DNA of 54,356 nt from Alphaproteobacteria bacterium (lineage in GTDB: Bacteria > Pseudomonadota > Alphaproteobacteria > Kiloniellales > DSM-21159): NCBI GenBank assembly GCA_030433005.1, contig JAUILQ010000038.1, positions 1 through 54,356 of the forward strand, given 5' to 3'. Under the pieces are notes generated by a model. It did not search any database, was not told where the DNA came from, and saw only the letters and a program-made list of their open reading frames with translations. The position numbers were made by a program, and so were the translations under genes. Every line of letters starts with the position of its first letter. The first letter of the stretch is position 1. Shown here piece by piece: positions 8,441-15,962 of the stretch.

Positions 8441-9877
8441 ATGGACGCGTCGAACGAATACGACCTGGTGATCCGCGGCGGCACGCTGGTCACCGCCGGC
8501 GACGGCTTCGCCGCCGACCTGGCGGTGCGCGACGGCCGCATCGCGGCGATCGGCGAGGCCCTGCCCGCGGGGCGCGAGGAGATCGACGCCGCCGGTCTGC
8601 TGGTGCTGCCCGGCGGGGTCGACGCCCACTGCCACATCGACGAGCCGCCCTACGGCGGCGCCTACCTGGCCGACGACTTTCGCAGTGCCAGCCGCTCGGC
8701 GGCCTGCGGCGGCACCACGACGATCGTGCCCTTCGCCAACCAGCTGCCGGGCCGGCCGCTGCGCGCGGCGGTCGAGGACTATCACCGGCGCGCCGAGGGC
8801 AACGCGCTGATCGACTACGCCTTCCATCTGATCGTCAGCGACCCGACAACCTCGCTGCTCGGCCAGGAGCTGCCGGCGCTGATCGAGGAGGGCTATACCT
8901 CCTTCAAGGTCTTCATGACCTATGCCGGCTACCAGCTGGAGGATCCGGCGATCCTCGACCTGCTGGCGCTGACCCGGCGCGAGGGCGCGCTGCTGATGGT
9001 CCACGCCGAGAACGGCCACTGCGTGCACTGGCAGTCGCAGCGGCTCGCCGCGGCCGGCGACACCGGGCTCGCCGCCCACGGCCGCGCCGCGCCGCCGCTG
9101 GTCGAGCGCGAGGCGACGCACCGCGCGATCGCGCTGGCCGAGCTCGCCGGCGCGCGCGTCCTGCTGGTCCACGTCTCCTCGGCCGAGGCCCTGGAGCAGA
9201 TCCGCTGGGGCCAGGACCGCGGCCTGCCGGTGCTCGCCGAGACCTGTCCGCAGTACCTGCTGAGCGGCCAGGACGACCTGGAGAAGCCGGGCTGGGAGGC
9301 GGCCAAGTTCCTCTGCTCGCCGCCGCCGCGCGGCGCCGACGACGCCGAGGCGCTTTGGCGCGGCCTGGCCCAGGGCGCTTTCCAGCTGGCCTCCTCCGAT
9401 CACTGCCCCTATCGGCTCGAGGGGCCCGAGGGCAAGCGCAGCCAGGGCGAGGAACTGCACTTCCAGAAGGTGCCGCCGGGCGTGCCGGGACTGGAGACCC
9501 GGCTGCCGCTGCTGTTCCACGAGGGCGTCCAGCGCGGTCGCCTGAGCCTGCAGCAGTTCGTCGCCCTGACCGCGACCAATCCGGCGCGGATCTACGGCCT
9601 CTATCCGCGCAAGGGCGGTCTCGCCGTCGGCGGCGACGCGGACATCGCGCTCTGGGATCCGGCCCGGCGCGTCACCATCCGCCACGCGGATCTGCACGAC
9701 GCCTGCGACTACACGCCCTACGAGGGCCGCGAGGTCGAAGGCTGGCCGGTGCTGACGCTGTCGCGCGGCGAACGCGTCTGGGAGCGGGGCGAAGGGGAGC
9801 GCGGCCGGGTCAGCGAGGCCTACGGCCGCGGCCGCTTCCTGGCGCGGACGCGCGAGCGGGCCGCGACCGCCCCGTGA
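8441..9877 (+). CDS. hydA: Hydantoinase/dihydropyrimidinase
   Basis: This is a 478-residue cyclic amidohydrolase that opens hydantoin or dihydropyrimidine rings to N-carbamoyl amino acids. Metal ligands are visible: H63 and H65 in DAHCHID, the carboxylated lysine K156 in TSFKVFMTYAG, H188 in MVHAEN, H244 in VHVSSAEA and the catalytic D320 in SSDHCPY. The first motif reads HCHID instead of the more common HTHID/HTHLD. I used the ATG at 8441. A GTG at 8432 overlapping the previous stop is an in-frame alternative. The enzyme is the first catalytic step of the operon, feeding the carbamoylase encoded upstream. Confidence 0.93.
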   Translation: MDASNEYDLVIRGGTLVTAGDGFAADLAVRDGRIAAIGEALPAGREEIDAAGLLVLPGGVDAHCHIDEPPYGGAYLADDFRSASRSAACGGTTTIVPFANQLPGRPLRAAVEDYHRRAEGNALIDYAFHLIVSDPTTSLLGQELPALIEEGYTSFKVFMTYAGYQLEDPAILDLLALTRREGALLMVHAENGHCVHWQSQRLAAAGDTGLAAHGRAAPPLVEREATHRAIALAELAGARVLLVHVSSAEALEQIRWGQDRGLPVLAETCPQYLLSGQDDLEKPGWEAAKFLCSPPPRGADDAEALWRGLAQGAFQLASSDHCPYRLEGPEGKRSQGEELHFQKVPPGVPGLETRLPLLFHEGVQRGRLSLQQFVALTATNPARIYGLYPRKGGLAVGGDADIALWDPARRVTIRHADLHDACDYTPYEGREVEGWPVLTLSRGERVWERGEGERGRVSEAYGRGRFLARTRERAATAP

Positions 9878-9884
9878 GCCCGGC

Positions 9885-11129
9885 GTGACCCGGCCGCACA
9901 GTCTGGCCGAGGTCGTCGAGCGCGGGCTCTGTTCCGGCTGCGGCGCCTGCGCCGCCGTCGCCGGGCCGGCGGCGATCCGCATGGCGATCTCGCCGGCCGG
10001 CTACCTGCGGCCGGCCGTCGCGCCGGACCTGCGGGCCCAGGACGAGACGGCGGCGCTCGCCGCCTGTCCCGGCGCCAACCTGACCGGATTGCCCGAGGAG
10101 CCGGGGGCGACGGTGCCGCGGGATCCGGTCTGGGGGCCGCTGGCGCGGCTCGCGCGCGGTCACGCCGCCGACCCCGAGGTGCGCTTCCGCTCCGGCTCCG
10201 GCGGGGTCATCACCGCGCTCTGCCTGGCGCTGCTCGACAGCGGCGCCGCCGAGGCGGTGCTGCAGGTCGCCGCCGACCCGGCCGCCCCTCTGCGCTCCCG
10301 GCCGACCGTCAGCCTCGACCCCGAGGCCCTGCTCGCCGCCGTCGGTGCGCGCTACGGCCCGGCGGCGCCGCTCGAGGGCCTGGAGCCGCTGCTCGCCTCG
10401 GGCCGGCGCTTCGTCTTCGTCGGCAAGCCCTGCGACGTCTCGGCGCTGCGGCTGCTGGCCCGGCGCGACCCGCGCATCGGGCAGGGGCTGGTGATGGCGA
10501 TCTCCTTCTTGTGCGGCGGCGTGCCGAGCCTCGAGATCGCCCGCGCCGTCGTCGGCCGTTACGGCCTCGCCGAGGAGCAGGTCGCGGCGCTGCGCTGGCG
10601 CGGCCACGGCTGCCCCGGCGCGACCCGCATCGAGAGCCGGGACGGGGCAGTCTTCGAGCAGAGCTACGACGAGACCTGGGGCGACGCGCTCAACCAGGAG
10701 ATCCAGTTCCGCTGCAAGGTCTGCCCCGACGCCGTCGGCCTGGCGGCCGACCTGGTCTGCGGCGACGCCTGGGTCACCGAGGACGGCTACGCCCACGGCG
10801 ACCACCCGGGCTGGAACGCGGTGCTCGCCCGCAGCACCGCCGGCCGGGCCCTGCTGGAGCGCTCGGAGGCCGAGGGCCGGATCGTACTGGCGCCCCTCGG
10901 GGTCGCCGAACTCGGGCGCATGCAGCCGCACCACGTCGAGCGGCGCGGGGTCGTGCCGGCGCGCCTGCTCGGCCTCCGCCTGGCCGGCCAGCCGGTGCCG
11001 CGGACCCGGGGGCTCGGCCTGCTGCGCGCGGCCTGGGCGGGCCGGCGCCGGCTGCTCGCCAACCTGCTCGGCACCTTCCGGCGGGCCCGGCTCGGCCGCA
11101 ACCGCGAGGCATCGCCCCGCTGGGAGTGA
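9885..11129 (+). CDS. FrhB-like coenzyme F420 hydrogenase/dehydrogenase beta-subunit family protein
   Basis: This is a 414-residue iron-sulfur flavoprotein candidate. It opens with a ferredoxin-like CSGCGAC cluster and a fourth cysteine in AACPGAN. RFRSGSGGVITALCLALL (flavin/N-terminal FrhB domain) and GKPCDVSALRLLARR follow, then a C-terminal domain with FLCGGVPS, RWRGHGCPG and FRCKVCPDAVGLAADLVCGDAWV. This is the FrhB layout shared by many proteins that have no F420 role. GTG at 9885 follows the hydantoinase stop by 7 bases, so it belongs to the operon. A redox step on a ring substrate or product is a reasonable guess. The cofactor and reaction cannot be read from the sequence. Confidence 0.82.
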   Translation: MTRPHSLAEVVERGLCSGCGACAAVAGPAAIRMAISPAGYLRPAVAPDLRAQDETAALAACPGANLTGLPEEPGATVPRDPVWGPLARLARGHAADPEVRFRSGSGGVITALCLALLDSGAAEAVLQVAADPAAPLRSRPTVSLDPEALLAAVGARYGPAAPLEGLEPLLASGRRFVFVGKPCDVSALRLLARRDPRIGQGLVMAISFLCGGVPSLEIARAVVGRYGLAEEQVAALRWRGHGCPGATRIESRDGAVFEQSYDETWGDALNQEIQFRCKVCPDAVGLAADLVCGDAWVTEDGYAHGDHPGWNAVLARSTAGRALLERSEAEGRIVLAPLGVAELGRMQPHHVERRGVVPARLLGLRLAGQPVPRTRGLGLLRAAWAGRRRLLANLLGTFRRARLGRNREASPRWE

Positions 11130-11193
11130 CGGCGCGCGCCCTTGCCGCGGCGGTCTCGACGCCTACCATCGGCACGTCACAGGGAGGAAAGCC

Positions 11194-11505
11194 ATGACGA
11201 CGACGCGGTACGAGTGGAGCGAGGTGCCCGGCGAGACCGCGGGCGGGGTGCTGCGCCAGGTGATCGAGGGCGGCCGCGCCTCGCTCAGGCGGGTCACGAT
11301 ACCGGCCGGCACGCGCGGGCAGCGCCACAGCCACGGCTTCGAGCAGTTCGTCTGCGTGCTCGAGGGGCGCGCGCGTCTGGAGACCGCCGAAGGGACCTGC
11401 ACACTGGAGCCGGGCGTCGTCATCCGCTTCGCGCCGGACGCCTGGCACGCCGCCGAGTTCGAGACCGACACGGTGCTGCTCGAGATCGACCTGCCCGGGA
11501 CCTGA
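11194..11505 (+). CDS. Small cupin-domain protein
   Basis: This 103-residue protein consists of a single cupin beta-barrel. Motif 1 is seen in RGQRHSHGFEQFVCVLEG (metal-type histidines and the glutamate) and motif 2 in PGVVIRFAPDAWHAAEF. A strong GGGAGGAAAG ribosome site precedes the ATG. It lies 64 bases after the FrhB-like gene on the same strand and could be the last gene of that operon, but the larger gap leaves this open. Such small cupins may be isomerases, dioxygenases or binding proteins. No specific function can be assigned. Confidence 0.85.
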   Translation: MTTTRYEWSEVPGETAGGVLRQVIEGGRASLRRVTIPAGTRGQRHSHGFEQFVCVLEGRARLETAEGTCTLEPGVVIRFAPDAWHAAEFETDTVLLEIDLPGT

Positions 11506-11557
11506 GCCGCCGGCCGGAGCCAACGGCTGACGCCGGGACGTCCTCCGGGCTGCCCGG

Positions 11558-12100
11558 CTAATCCGGGAAGACCTCGTCCCAGCGGCAGGGCAGTGGGCGT
11601 TCGGCCGACATCAGGCTCCGGGCCCGGACCTTCTCTGTCTCGTCGAGCCTGGCCCAGAGCGATTGCGCGTCGGCCTCGGCGCCGTCGGCGCCCTGGCCGG
11701 CCGCGACCTCGAGCCAGGCGTAGGAGACGGCGAGATCGTCGGGCCGGCCGGAGACGCGCTCGGCGACCCGGCGCATCAGGCGGACGCCGTCGACGACGTC
11801 GCCGGAGTAGATCTGGCCGAGCTTCTGCGCGGCCGGCGCGTAGCCCTGGGCCGCGGCGCGGCACAGCCAGTCGGTGGCGGCGCGGGTGTCGTAGAAGGCC
11901 TGCCGGTCGCCGAGCGAGCAGCAGAGCGCCTCGCCGACCCGGTACTGGGCCTCGGCGTCGCCGGCGCGCGCCGCCTCGATGTGATCCTGATAGACGACCT
12001 CGTCCTTGGCCATGTTGGCGCCCTCCATCGCCGCACCGGCACAGCCGACGAGGCCGAGCAGGGCACCGCCGACCAGGATCCGACCCAGGCTCGATCGCAT
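11558..12100 (-). CDS. Sel1-repeat-like lipoprotein
   Basis: This is a 180-residue secreted lipoprotein. The signal sequence ends in a lipobox LVGC (cysteine at residue 19), so it should be lipid-anchored. The mature part has tetratricopeptide-like Sel1 signatures: ARAGDAEAQYRVGEALCCS, TDWLCRAAAQGYAPAAQKLGQIYSGD and VSYAWLEVAAGQGADGAEADAQ. I chose the ATG at 12100 because GGGGGAG lies 5 bases upstream; the upstream in-frame TTG at 12112 lacks this. Sel1 proteins usually mediate protein contacts in signalling or envelope functions. It converges on the cupin gene with about 50 bases between. No specific partner is evident. Confidence 0.82.
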   Translation of the reverse strand: MRSSLGRILVGGALLGLVGCAGAAMEGANMAKDEVVYQDHIEAARAGDAEAQYRVGEALCCSLGDRQAFYDTRAATDWLCRAAAQGYAPAAQKLGQIYSGDVVDGVRLMRRVAERVSGRPDDLAVSYAWLEVAAGQGADGAEADAQSLWARLDETEKVRARSLMSAERPLPCRWDEVFPD

Positions 12101-12184
12101 GACTCCCCCCAATCGTCTCGATTGAACAGGATCTGCGGTATCACTCGCCGGCAGGCAGCGTCCAACGAATTGTGCGGCCGCGCC

Positions 12185-12367
12185 TCAGTGACTGTCGTCC
12201 CGGTGCTGGCCGCGCAGCGAGAGGTAGAAGTCGTAGACTGCCAGCAGCACGCCGATCGTCACGACGACGATGAGGTCGAGGCGGGGGACGAAGCCGATGA
12301 GGATCGCCAGGAAGCCGATGAAGGCGGCCAGGGCGAAAAGCGCCAGGAACTTGTCGAGCAGGGTCAT
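12185..12367 (-). CDS. Small 60-residue inner-membrane protein, unknown
   Basis: The start ATG overlaps the stop of the upstream amidase gene by 4 bases (ATGA), which indicates translational coupling and supports a real gene. The protein is MTLLDKFLALFALAAFIGFL and continues with two hydrophobic stretches, residues 6-27 and 31-53, followed by a charged tail ending in RDDSH. Two transmembrane helices are likely. It is the last gene of the TRAP-amidase operon. I do not recognise a family. It could be an accessory of the transporter, but this rests only on gene order. Confidence 0.68.
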   Translation of the reverse strand: MTLLDKFLALFALAAFIGFLAILIGFVPRLDLIVVVTIGVLLAVYDFYLSLRGQHRDDSH

Positions 12368-13803
12368 GCGGGGGTCGCCTCCTGCCGGCGCGCGTCGCCG
12401 CCGGCGTTCGAATCGTCCTCGAGATGGCGCTGGAGCCAGGCGGCCGTGCGCAGCAGCCGCTCGTCGTGGCCCTTGCGGCCGACCAGCTGGATGCCCATCG
12501 GCAGGCCCTGACCGCCGGTCAGCAGCGGCAGCGTGACCGCCGGCAGCCCGAGCAGGGTCCACAGCGAGTTGAAGGCCGGCTTGCCGGTGACCGTCAGGTC
12601 GCGCGGCGCCTCGCCGGGCGCCGCCGGCGTCAGGATCGCGTCGTAGCGCTCGAAGATCCTGTCGGCGCCGGCGCGCAGCACGGCCTGCCAGTCGCGCGCG
12701 CTCAGGTAGTCGAGCGCCCCGATGCCGCGCCCGGTCTCGATCGCCTGCTTGAGGATCGGGCTCATCAGGCTCGCGTGGCGCTCCAGGTAGCGGGCGTAGT
12801 GGCGCGCCATGCCGACGTGCTGGAGGCGGAGCTGCGCCGCGATGCCCTCGTCGAACTCGCGCGGCAGCGGCACCTCGTCGCACAGCCCCGCCTCTGCGTC
12901 GGCCCGGTCGCCGGGCGCCGCGCCGAGAACCGCGAGCAGCTCCTCGAAGGCGGCCACCGTGTCGTCGGAGGCCTCGTTCCAGGTCGGGCCCTTGACGAAG
13001 GCGAAGAGCGGCTTGAGCGGCGGCATCGAGGTCGCGGCGGCGAGCAGCGGCAGGTCGGCGACCGGCCGGGTGTCGGCGTCGCCGGCGTCGTGGCCCTGCA
13101 GCACCTCGGCGAGCAGGGCGGCGCCGGCCAGGTCGCGGGCGAAGGTGCCGATCGTGTCGAGCTCCGGGCACTGGGTCAGCACGCCGCTGCGCGGGATCAG
13201 GCCGTGGCTCGGCTTGAGGCCGACGATGCCGCAGAAGGCGGCGGGACGGATCACCGAGCCGGCGGTCTGCGTGCCGATCGCCAGCGGCACCATGCCGGCG
13301 GCGACGGCGGCCGCCGACCCGGAGGAGGAGCCGCCGGGCGTGCGCTCGGGGTCGTGCGGGTTGCGCGTCGGGCCGGGCGAGAAGTAGGCGAGCTCGGTCG
13401 TCACCGTCTTGCCGAAGACCAGGGCGCCGGCGCGGCGCAGCCGCGCGACGATCACGGCGTCGCGCTCCGGGCGCCGGCCCTTGTCGGCCTCGGTGCCGTT
13501 CTCGGTCGGCATGTCGGCGGTGTCGACGATGTCCTTGACCGCGACCGGGACGCCGTGCAGCGGGCCGATCGGCCGGCCGGCCTTGCGGTGGGCGTCGAGC
13601 GCGCGGGCCTGGACCCGGATCTGCTCCGGGTCGAGGAAGGCGAAGGCGCGGACCTCGGGCTCGACCGCCTCGCAGCGGGCCAGGAAGGCCTCGGCGGCCT
13701 CGGCCGCGGAGAGCGCGCCCGAGGCGAGGCGGTCGCGCAGCGCCAGGACCGGCAGCCCGGTCGGGTCGGCGCGACCCGCGGGGGAGGGTTTGGCGGACGT
13801 CAT
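12364..13803 (-). CDS. Amidase-signature family amidase
   Basis: This is a 479-residue serine amidase. The Ser-cisSer-Lys triad regions are visible: lysine in HGVPVAVKDIVDTAD (about residue 90), the glycine/serine-rich PGGSSSGSAAAVAAG, and the catalytic serine in GTQTAGSVIRPAAFCG. An N-terminal helix and GLPAVTLPL near the C-terminus are also family-typical. GGTGAGG lies upstream of the ATG. The gene follows the TRAP large permease with a 7-base gap and overlaps the small membrane protein downstream, so it is in the TRAP operon. It most likely hydrolyses an amide imported by that transporter. GatA is excluded because gatB/gatC are absent and the sequence is of the catabolic type. Confidence 0.9.
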   Translation of the reverse strand: MTSAKPSPAGRADPTGLPVLALRDRLASGALSAAEAAEAFLARCEAVEPEVRAFAFLDPEQIRVQARALDAHRKAGRPIGPLHGVPVAVKDIVDTADMPTENGTEADKGRRPERDAVIVARLRRAGALVFGKTVTTELAYFSPGPTRNPHDPERTPGGSSSGSAAAVAAGMVPLAIGTQTAGSVIRPAAFCGIVGLKPSHGLIPRSGVLTQCPELDTIGTFARDLAGAALLAEVLQGHDAGDADTRPVADLPLLAAATSMPPLKPLFAFVKGPTWNEASDDTVAAFEELLAVLGAAPGDRADAEAGLCDEVPLPREFDEGIAAQLRLQHVGMARHYARYLERHASLMSPILKQAIETGRGIGALDYLSARDWQAVLRAGADRIFERYDAILTPAAPGEAPRDLTVTGKPAFNSLWTLLGLPAVTLPLLTGGQGLPMGIQLVGRKGHDERLLRTAAWLQRHLEDDSNAGGDARRQEATPA

Positions 13804-13810
13804 CGCCGCC

Positions 13811-15169
13811 TCACCGCGCCCCGTACACCAGACCCGGCAGCCAGAAGGCGATCTCCGGGAAGATGTAGAGCAGGATCATCGAGAGCAGCACCATCGACAG
13901 GAAGGGCATGCAGCCGCGGAAGATCTGCACGAGCTGGATCTGCGGCGGGGCGATGCCCTTCAGGTAGTAGGCCGACATCGCCATCGGCGGTGTCAGGAAC
14001 GAGGTCTGCAGGTTGAGCGCGATCAGGATGCCGAAGAACAGCGGGTCGACGCCGAAGTGCGGCAGCAGCGGCAGGAAGATCGGCACGAAGATGATGATGA
14101 TCTCCGACCACTCCAGCGGCCAGCCGAGCAGGAAGATGATGATCTGCGCCAGGATCAGGAACATCAGCGGCGACAGCTCCAGGCTGGTCACGAAGTCGGC
14201 GATGACGTGCTCGCCGCCCAGATAGGAGAACACCGACGAGAAGGTCCAGGAGCCGACGAACAGCCAGCAGACCATCGCCGAGGTGCGCACCGTCAGGTAG
14301 ACCGATTCGCGCAGCCGGTCCCAGGTCAGCGCCCGGTAGACCGCGGCCAGCGTCAGGCCGCCGAGCGCGCCGACGGCCGCGGCCTCGGAGGGCGTCGCCA
14401 GGCCGAATAGGATGGCCCCGAGCACGGCGAAGATCAGCACCGCGAGCGGCAGGAACGAGGTCGCCAGCATCAGCATCAGCTGGCCGGTGCTCACCTCCTC
14501 GATCTCGTCGTCGCGCAGCCGCGGCGCGATCTTCGGATTGAGCGTCGCCCGGCCGATCACGTAGACGATGTAGAGGCCGGCCAGCATCGCGCCGGGCAGC
14601 AGCGCGCCGGCGTAGAGCTGCACGATCGAGACGCCGGAGGTCGCGGCGTAGACGATCAGCATGATCGACGGCGGGATCAGGATGCCCAGGGTGCCGCCGG
14701 CGCAGATCACGCCGGAGGCGAAGCTGGGATCGTAGCGCGCCTTCAGCATCGCCGGGAAGGCGAGCAGGCCCATCAGCGTGACCACGGCGCCGACGATGCC
14801 GGTCGCCGTCGCGAAGAGCGCGCAGGTGATCAGCGCGGCCACCGCCATCGAGCCGGGCAGCCGCCGCGCGGCGACCTGCAGGGTCGAGAACAGCTTGGAG
14901 ACGATGTTGGCGCGCTCGACGATGTAGCCCATGAACAGGAACAGGGGCACCGCCGTCAGCACGTCGTTCGACATCACCGAGTAGGTCTGGTTGACCAGCA
15001 GATCGAAGATCCGGTTGTCGAAGATCGTCTGCATGCGCTCGGGATCGAAGTAGGCGTAGTAGCCGAAGGCCACGCCGAGCGCCATCAGCGTGAAGGCGAT
15101 CGGAAAGCCGAGCATGATGGTGAAGATGAAGATGCCCAGCATCATCACCGCGATCTGCGGATCGGTCAT
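13811..15169 (-). CDS. dctM: TRAP transporter large permease
   Basis: This is a 452-residue, strongly hydrophobic protein with about 12 membrane segments. Family features include FLFMGYIVERANI, CAGGTLGILIPPSIMLIVYA, GLATPSEAAAVGALGG and NLQTSFLTPPMAMSAYYLKG, of the mannitol/chloroaromatic-type large subunit. The ATG with GGGGGAG upstream overlaps the small-permease stop by 4 bases. It is the Na+-driven transport subunit in the inner membrane, working with the DctQ and DctP proteins encoded just upstream. It is distinct from the partial permease at the start of the window, whose C-terminal motif differs. Confidence 0.95.
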   Translation of the reverse strand: MTDPQIAVMMLGIFIFTIMLGFPIAFTLMALGVAFGYYAYFDPERMQTIFDNRIFDLLVNQTYSVMSNDVLTAVPLFLFMGYIVERANIVSKLFSTLQVAARRLPGSMAVAALITCALFATATGIVGAVVTLMGLLAFPAMLKARYDPSFASGVICAGGTLGILIPPSIMLIVYAATSGVSIVQLYAGALLPGAMLAGLYIVYVIGRATLNPKIAPRLRDDEIEEVSTGQLMLMLATSFLPLAVLIFAVLGAILFGLATPSEAAAVGALGGLTLAAVYRALTWDRLRESVYLTVRTSAMVCWLFVGSWTFSSVFSYLGGEHVIADFVTSLELSPLMFLILAQIIIFLLGWPLEWSEIIIIFVPIFLPLLPHFGVDPLFFGILIALNLQTSFLTPPMAMSAYYLKGIAPPQIQLVQIFRGCMPFLSMVLLSMILLYIFPEIAFWLPGLVYGAR

Positions 15170-15843
15170 CGCTCGGCTCCCCCGTCCGCGTTCCTGGCGG
15201 CGTCCCTGGCCGCGTCCCTGCCGGACCGGTCGCGGCCCGGCTGCACGATGTCGACCGCCTCGCTGCCGTGCCGCAGCACCTCCTGGGCGCCGCCTTCCTG
15301 CAGTTTCTTTTCCATTTCCTCGACGTCCGCCTCGCGTGCCGGCCAGCGGTTGTGCTTGATCGCCAGGATGCAGCGGCAGACCTGGGCGGTGCCCTGGATG
15401 AACAGCAGCAGCCCGGCGGCGACGATGATGAACTTCAGGTGGAAGATCGGCACGCCGGCCGGGCTCATCACGCTGACCTCCAGGTAGCGGTAGGAGCGCG
15501 CGAAGTACTTCCAGCCGGCGAACACCAGGGCGATGACGCCCGGGAAGAAGAACAGGAAGTAGAGGGTCAGCTCGATGATGCCCTGGGTGCGCGGCTTGAG
15601 CAGCCGGTACACGACGTCGCCGCGGACGTGACCGTCGCGCGACAGCGTGTAGGCGCCCGCCATCATGAACAGCGTGCCGTACATCATGTAGGACAGATCG
15701 AAGGCCCAGGGCGTCGGCGCGCGCAGCACGTAGCGCACGAAGACCTCGTAGCCGACGCCGAAGGTCATGACCAGGATCGACCAGGCGAAGGCCTTGCCGA
15801 ACCAGGCGCTGATCATGTCGCAGGTGTGGATGTAGCGTTCCAT
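15166..15843 (-). CDS. dctQ: TRAP transporter small permease
   Basis: This 225-residue protein has four predicted membrane helices (for example AWSILVMTFGVGYEVFVRYV near residue 20 and a hydrophobic segment near 95-115), the layout of DctQ-type small subunits. The C-terminal 50 residues are charged and cytosolic, longer than usual for the family, and end in short Ala-Arg-Asp runs. Its stop overlaps the dctM start. It is separated from dctP by 120 bases containing a strong hairpin, which could allow the binding protein to be made in excess over the membrane subunits. Confidence 0.93.
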   Translation of the reverse strand: MERYIHTCDMISAWFGKAFAWSILVMTFGVGYEVFVRYVLRAPTPWAFDLSYMMYGTLFMMAGAYTLSRDGHVRGDVVYRLLKPRTQGIIELTLYFLFFFPGVIALVFAGWKYFARSYRYLEVSVMSPAGVPIFHLKFIIVAAGLLLFIQGTAQVCRCILAIKHNRWPAREADVEEMEKKLQEGGAQEVLRHGSEAVDIVQPGRDRSGRDAARDAARNADGGAER

Positions 15844-15879
15844 GGGATCGCGCTTCTCGGGCGGGAGGATCGCGTAGGC

Positions 15880-15910
15880 GACCGGGACGCCCGCGCGGGG
15901 CGTCCCGGTC
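15880..15910 (-). promoter_or_regulatory. 13-bp stem-loop between dctP and dctQ
   Basis: The arms GACCGGGACGCCC and GGGCGTCCCGGTC pair perfectly around a 5-base GCGCG loop. No run of T follows on the transcribed minus strand, so it is not a standard terminator. Such intercistronic hairpins after a binding-protein gene often stabilise the upstream mRNA or reduce read-through into the permease genes. That function is inferred from position. Confidence 0.55.
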
Positions 15911-15962
15911 GGTAGCTAGGGGTGCCGGGGCCCGGGCCGGCCCGAACCCCGGCCCGCGGCAC

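Noticed and set aside
9885..11129. True F420-reducing hydrogenase subunit
   Set aside because: No hydrogenase subunits are nearby, and FrhB-like domains are widespread in other proteins.
12364..13803. GatA subunit of Asp/Glu-tRNA amidotransferase
   Set aside because: No gatB or gatC is present and the gene is within a TRAP operon; the sequence is an ordinary catabolic amidase.
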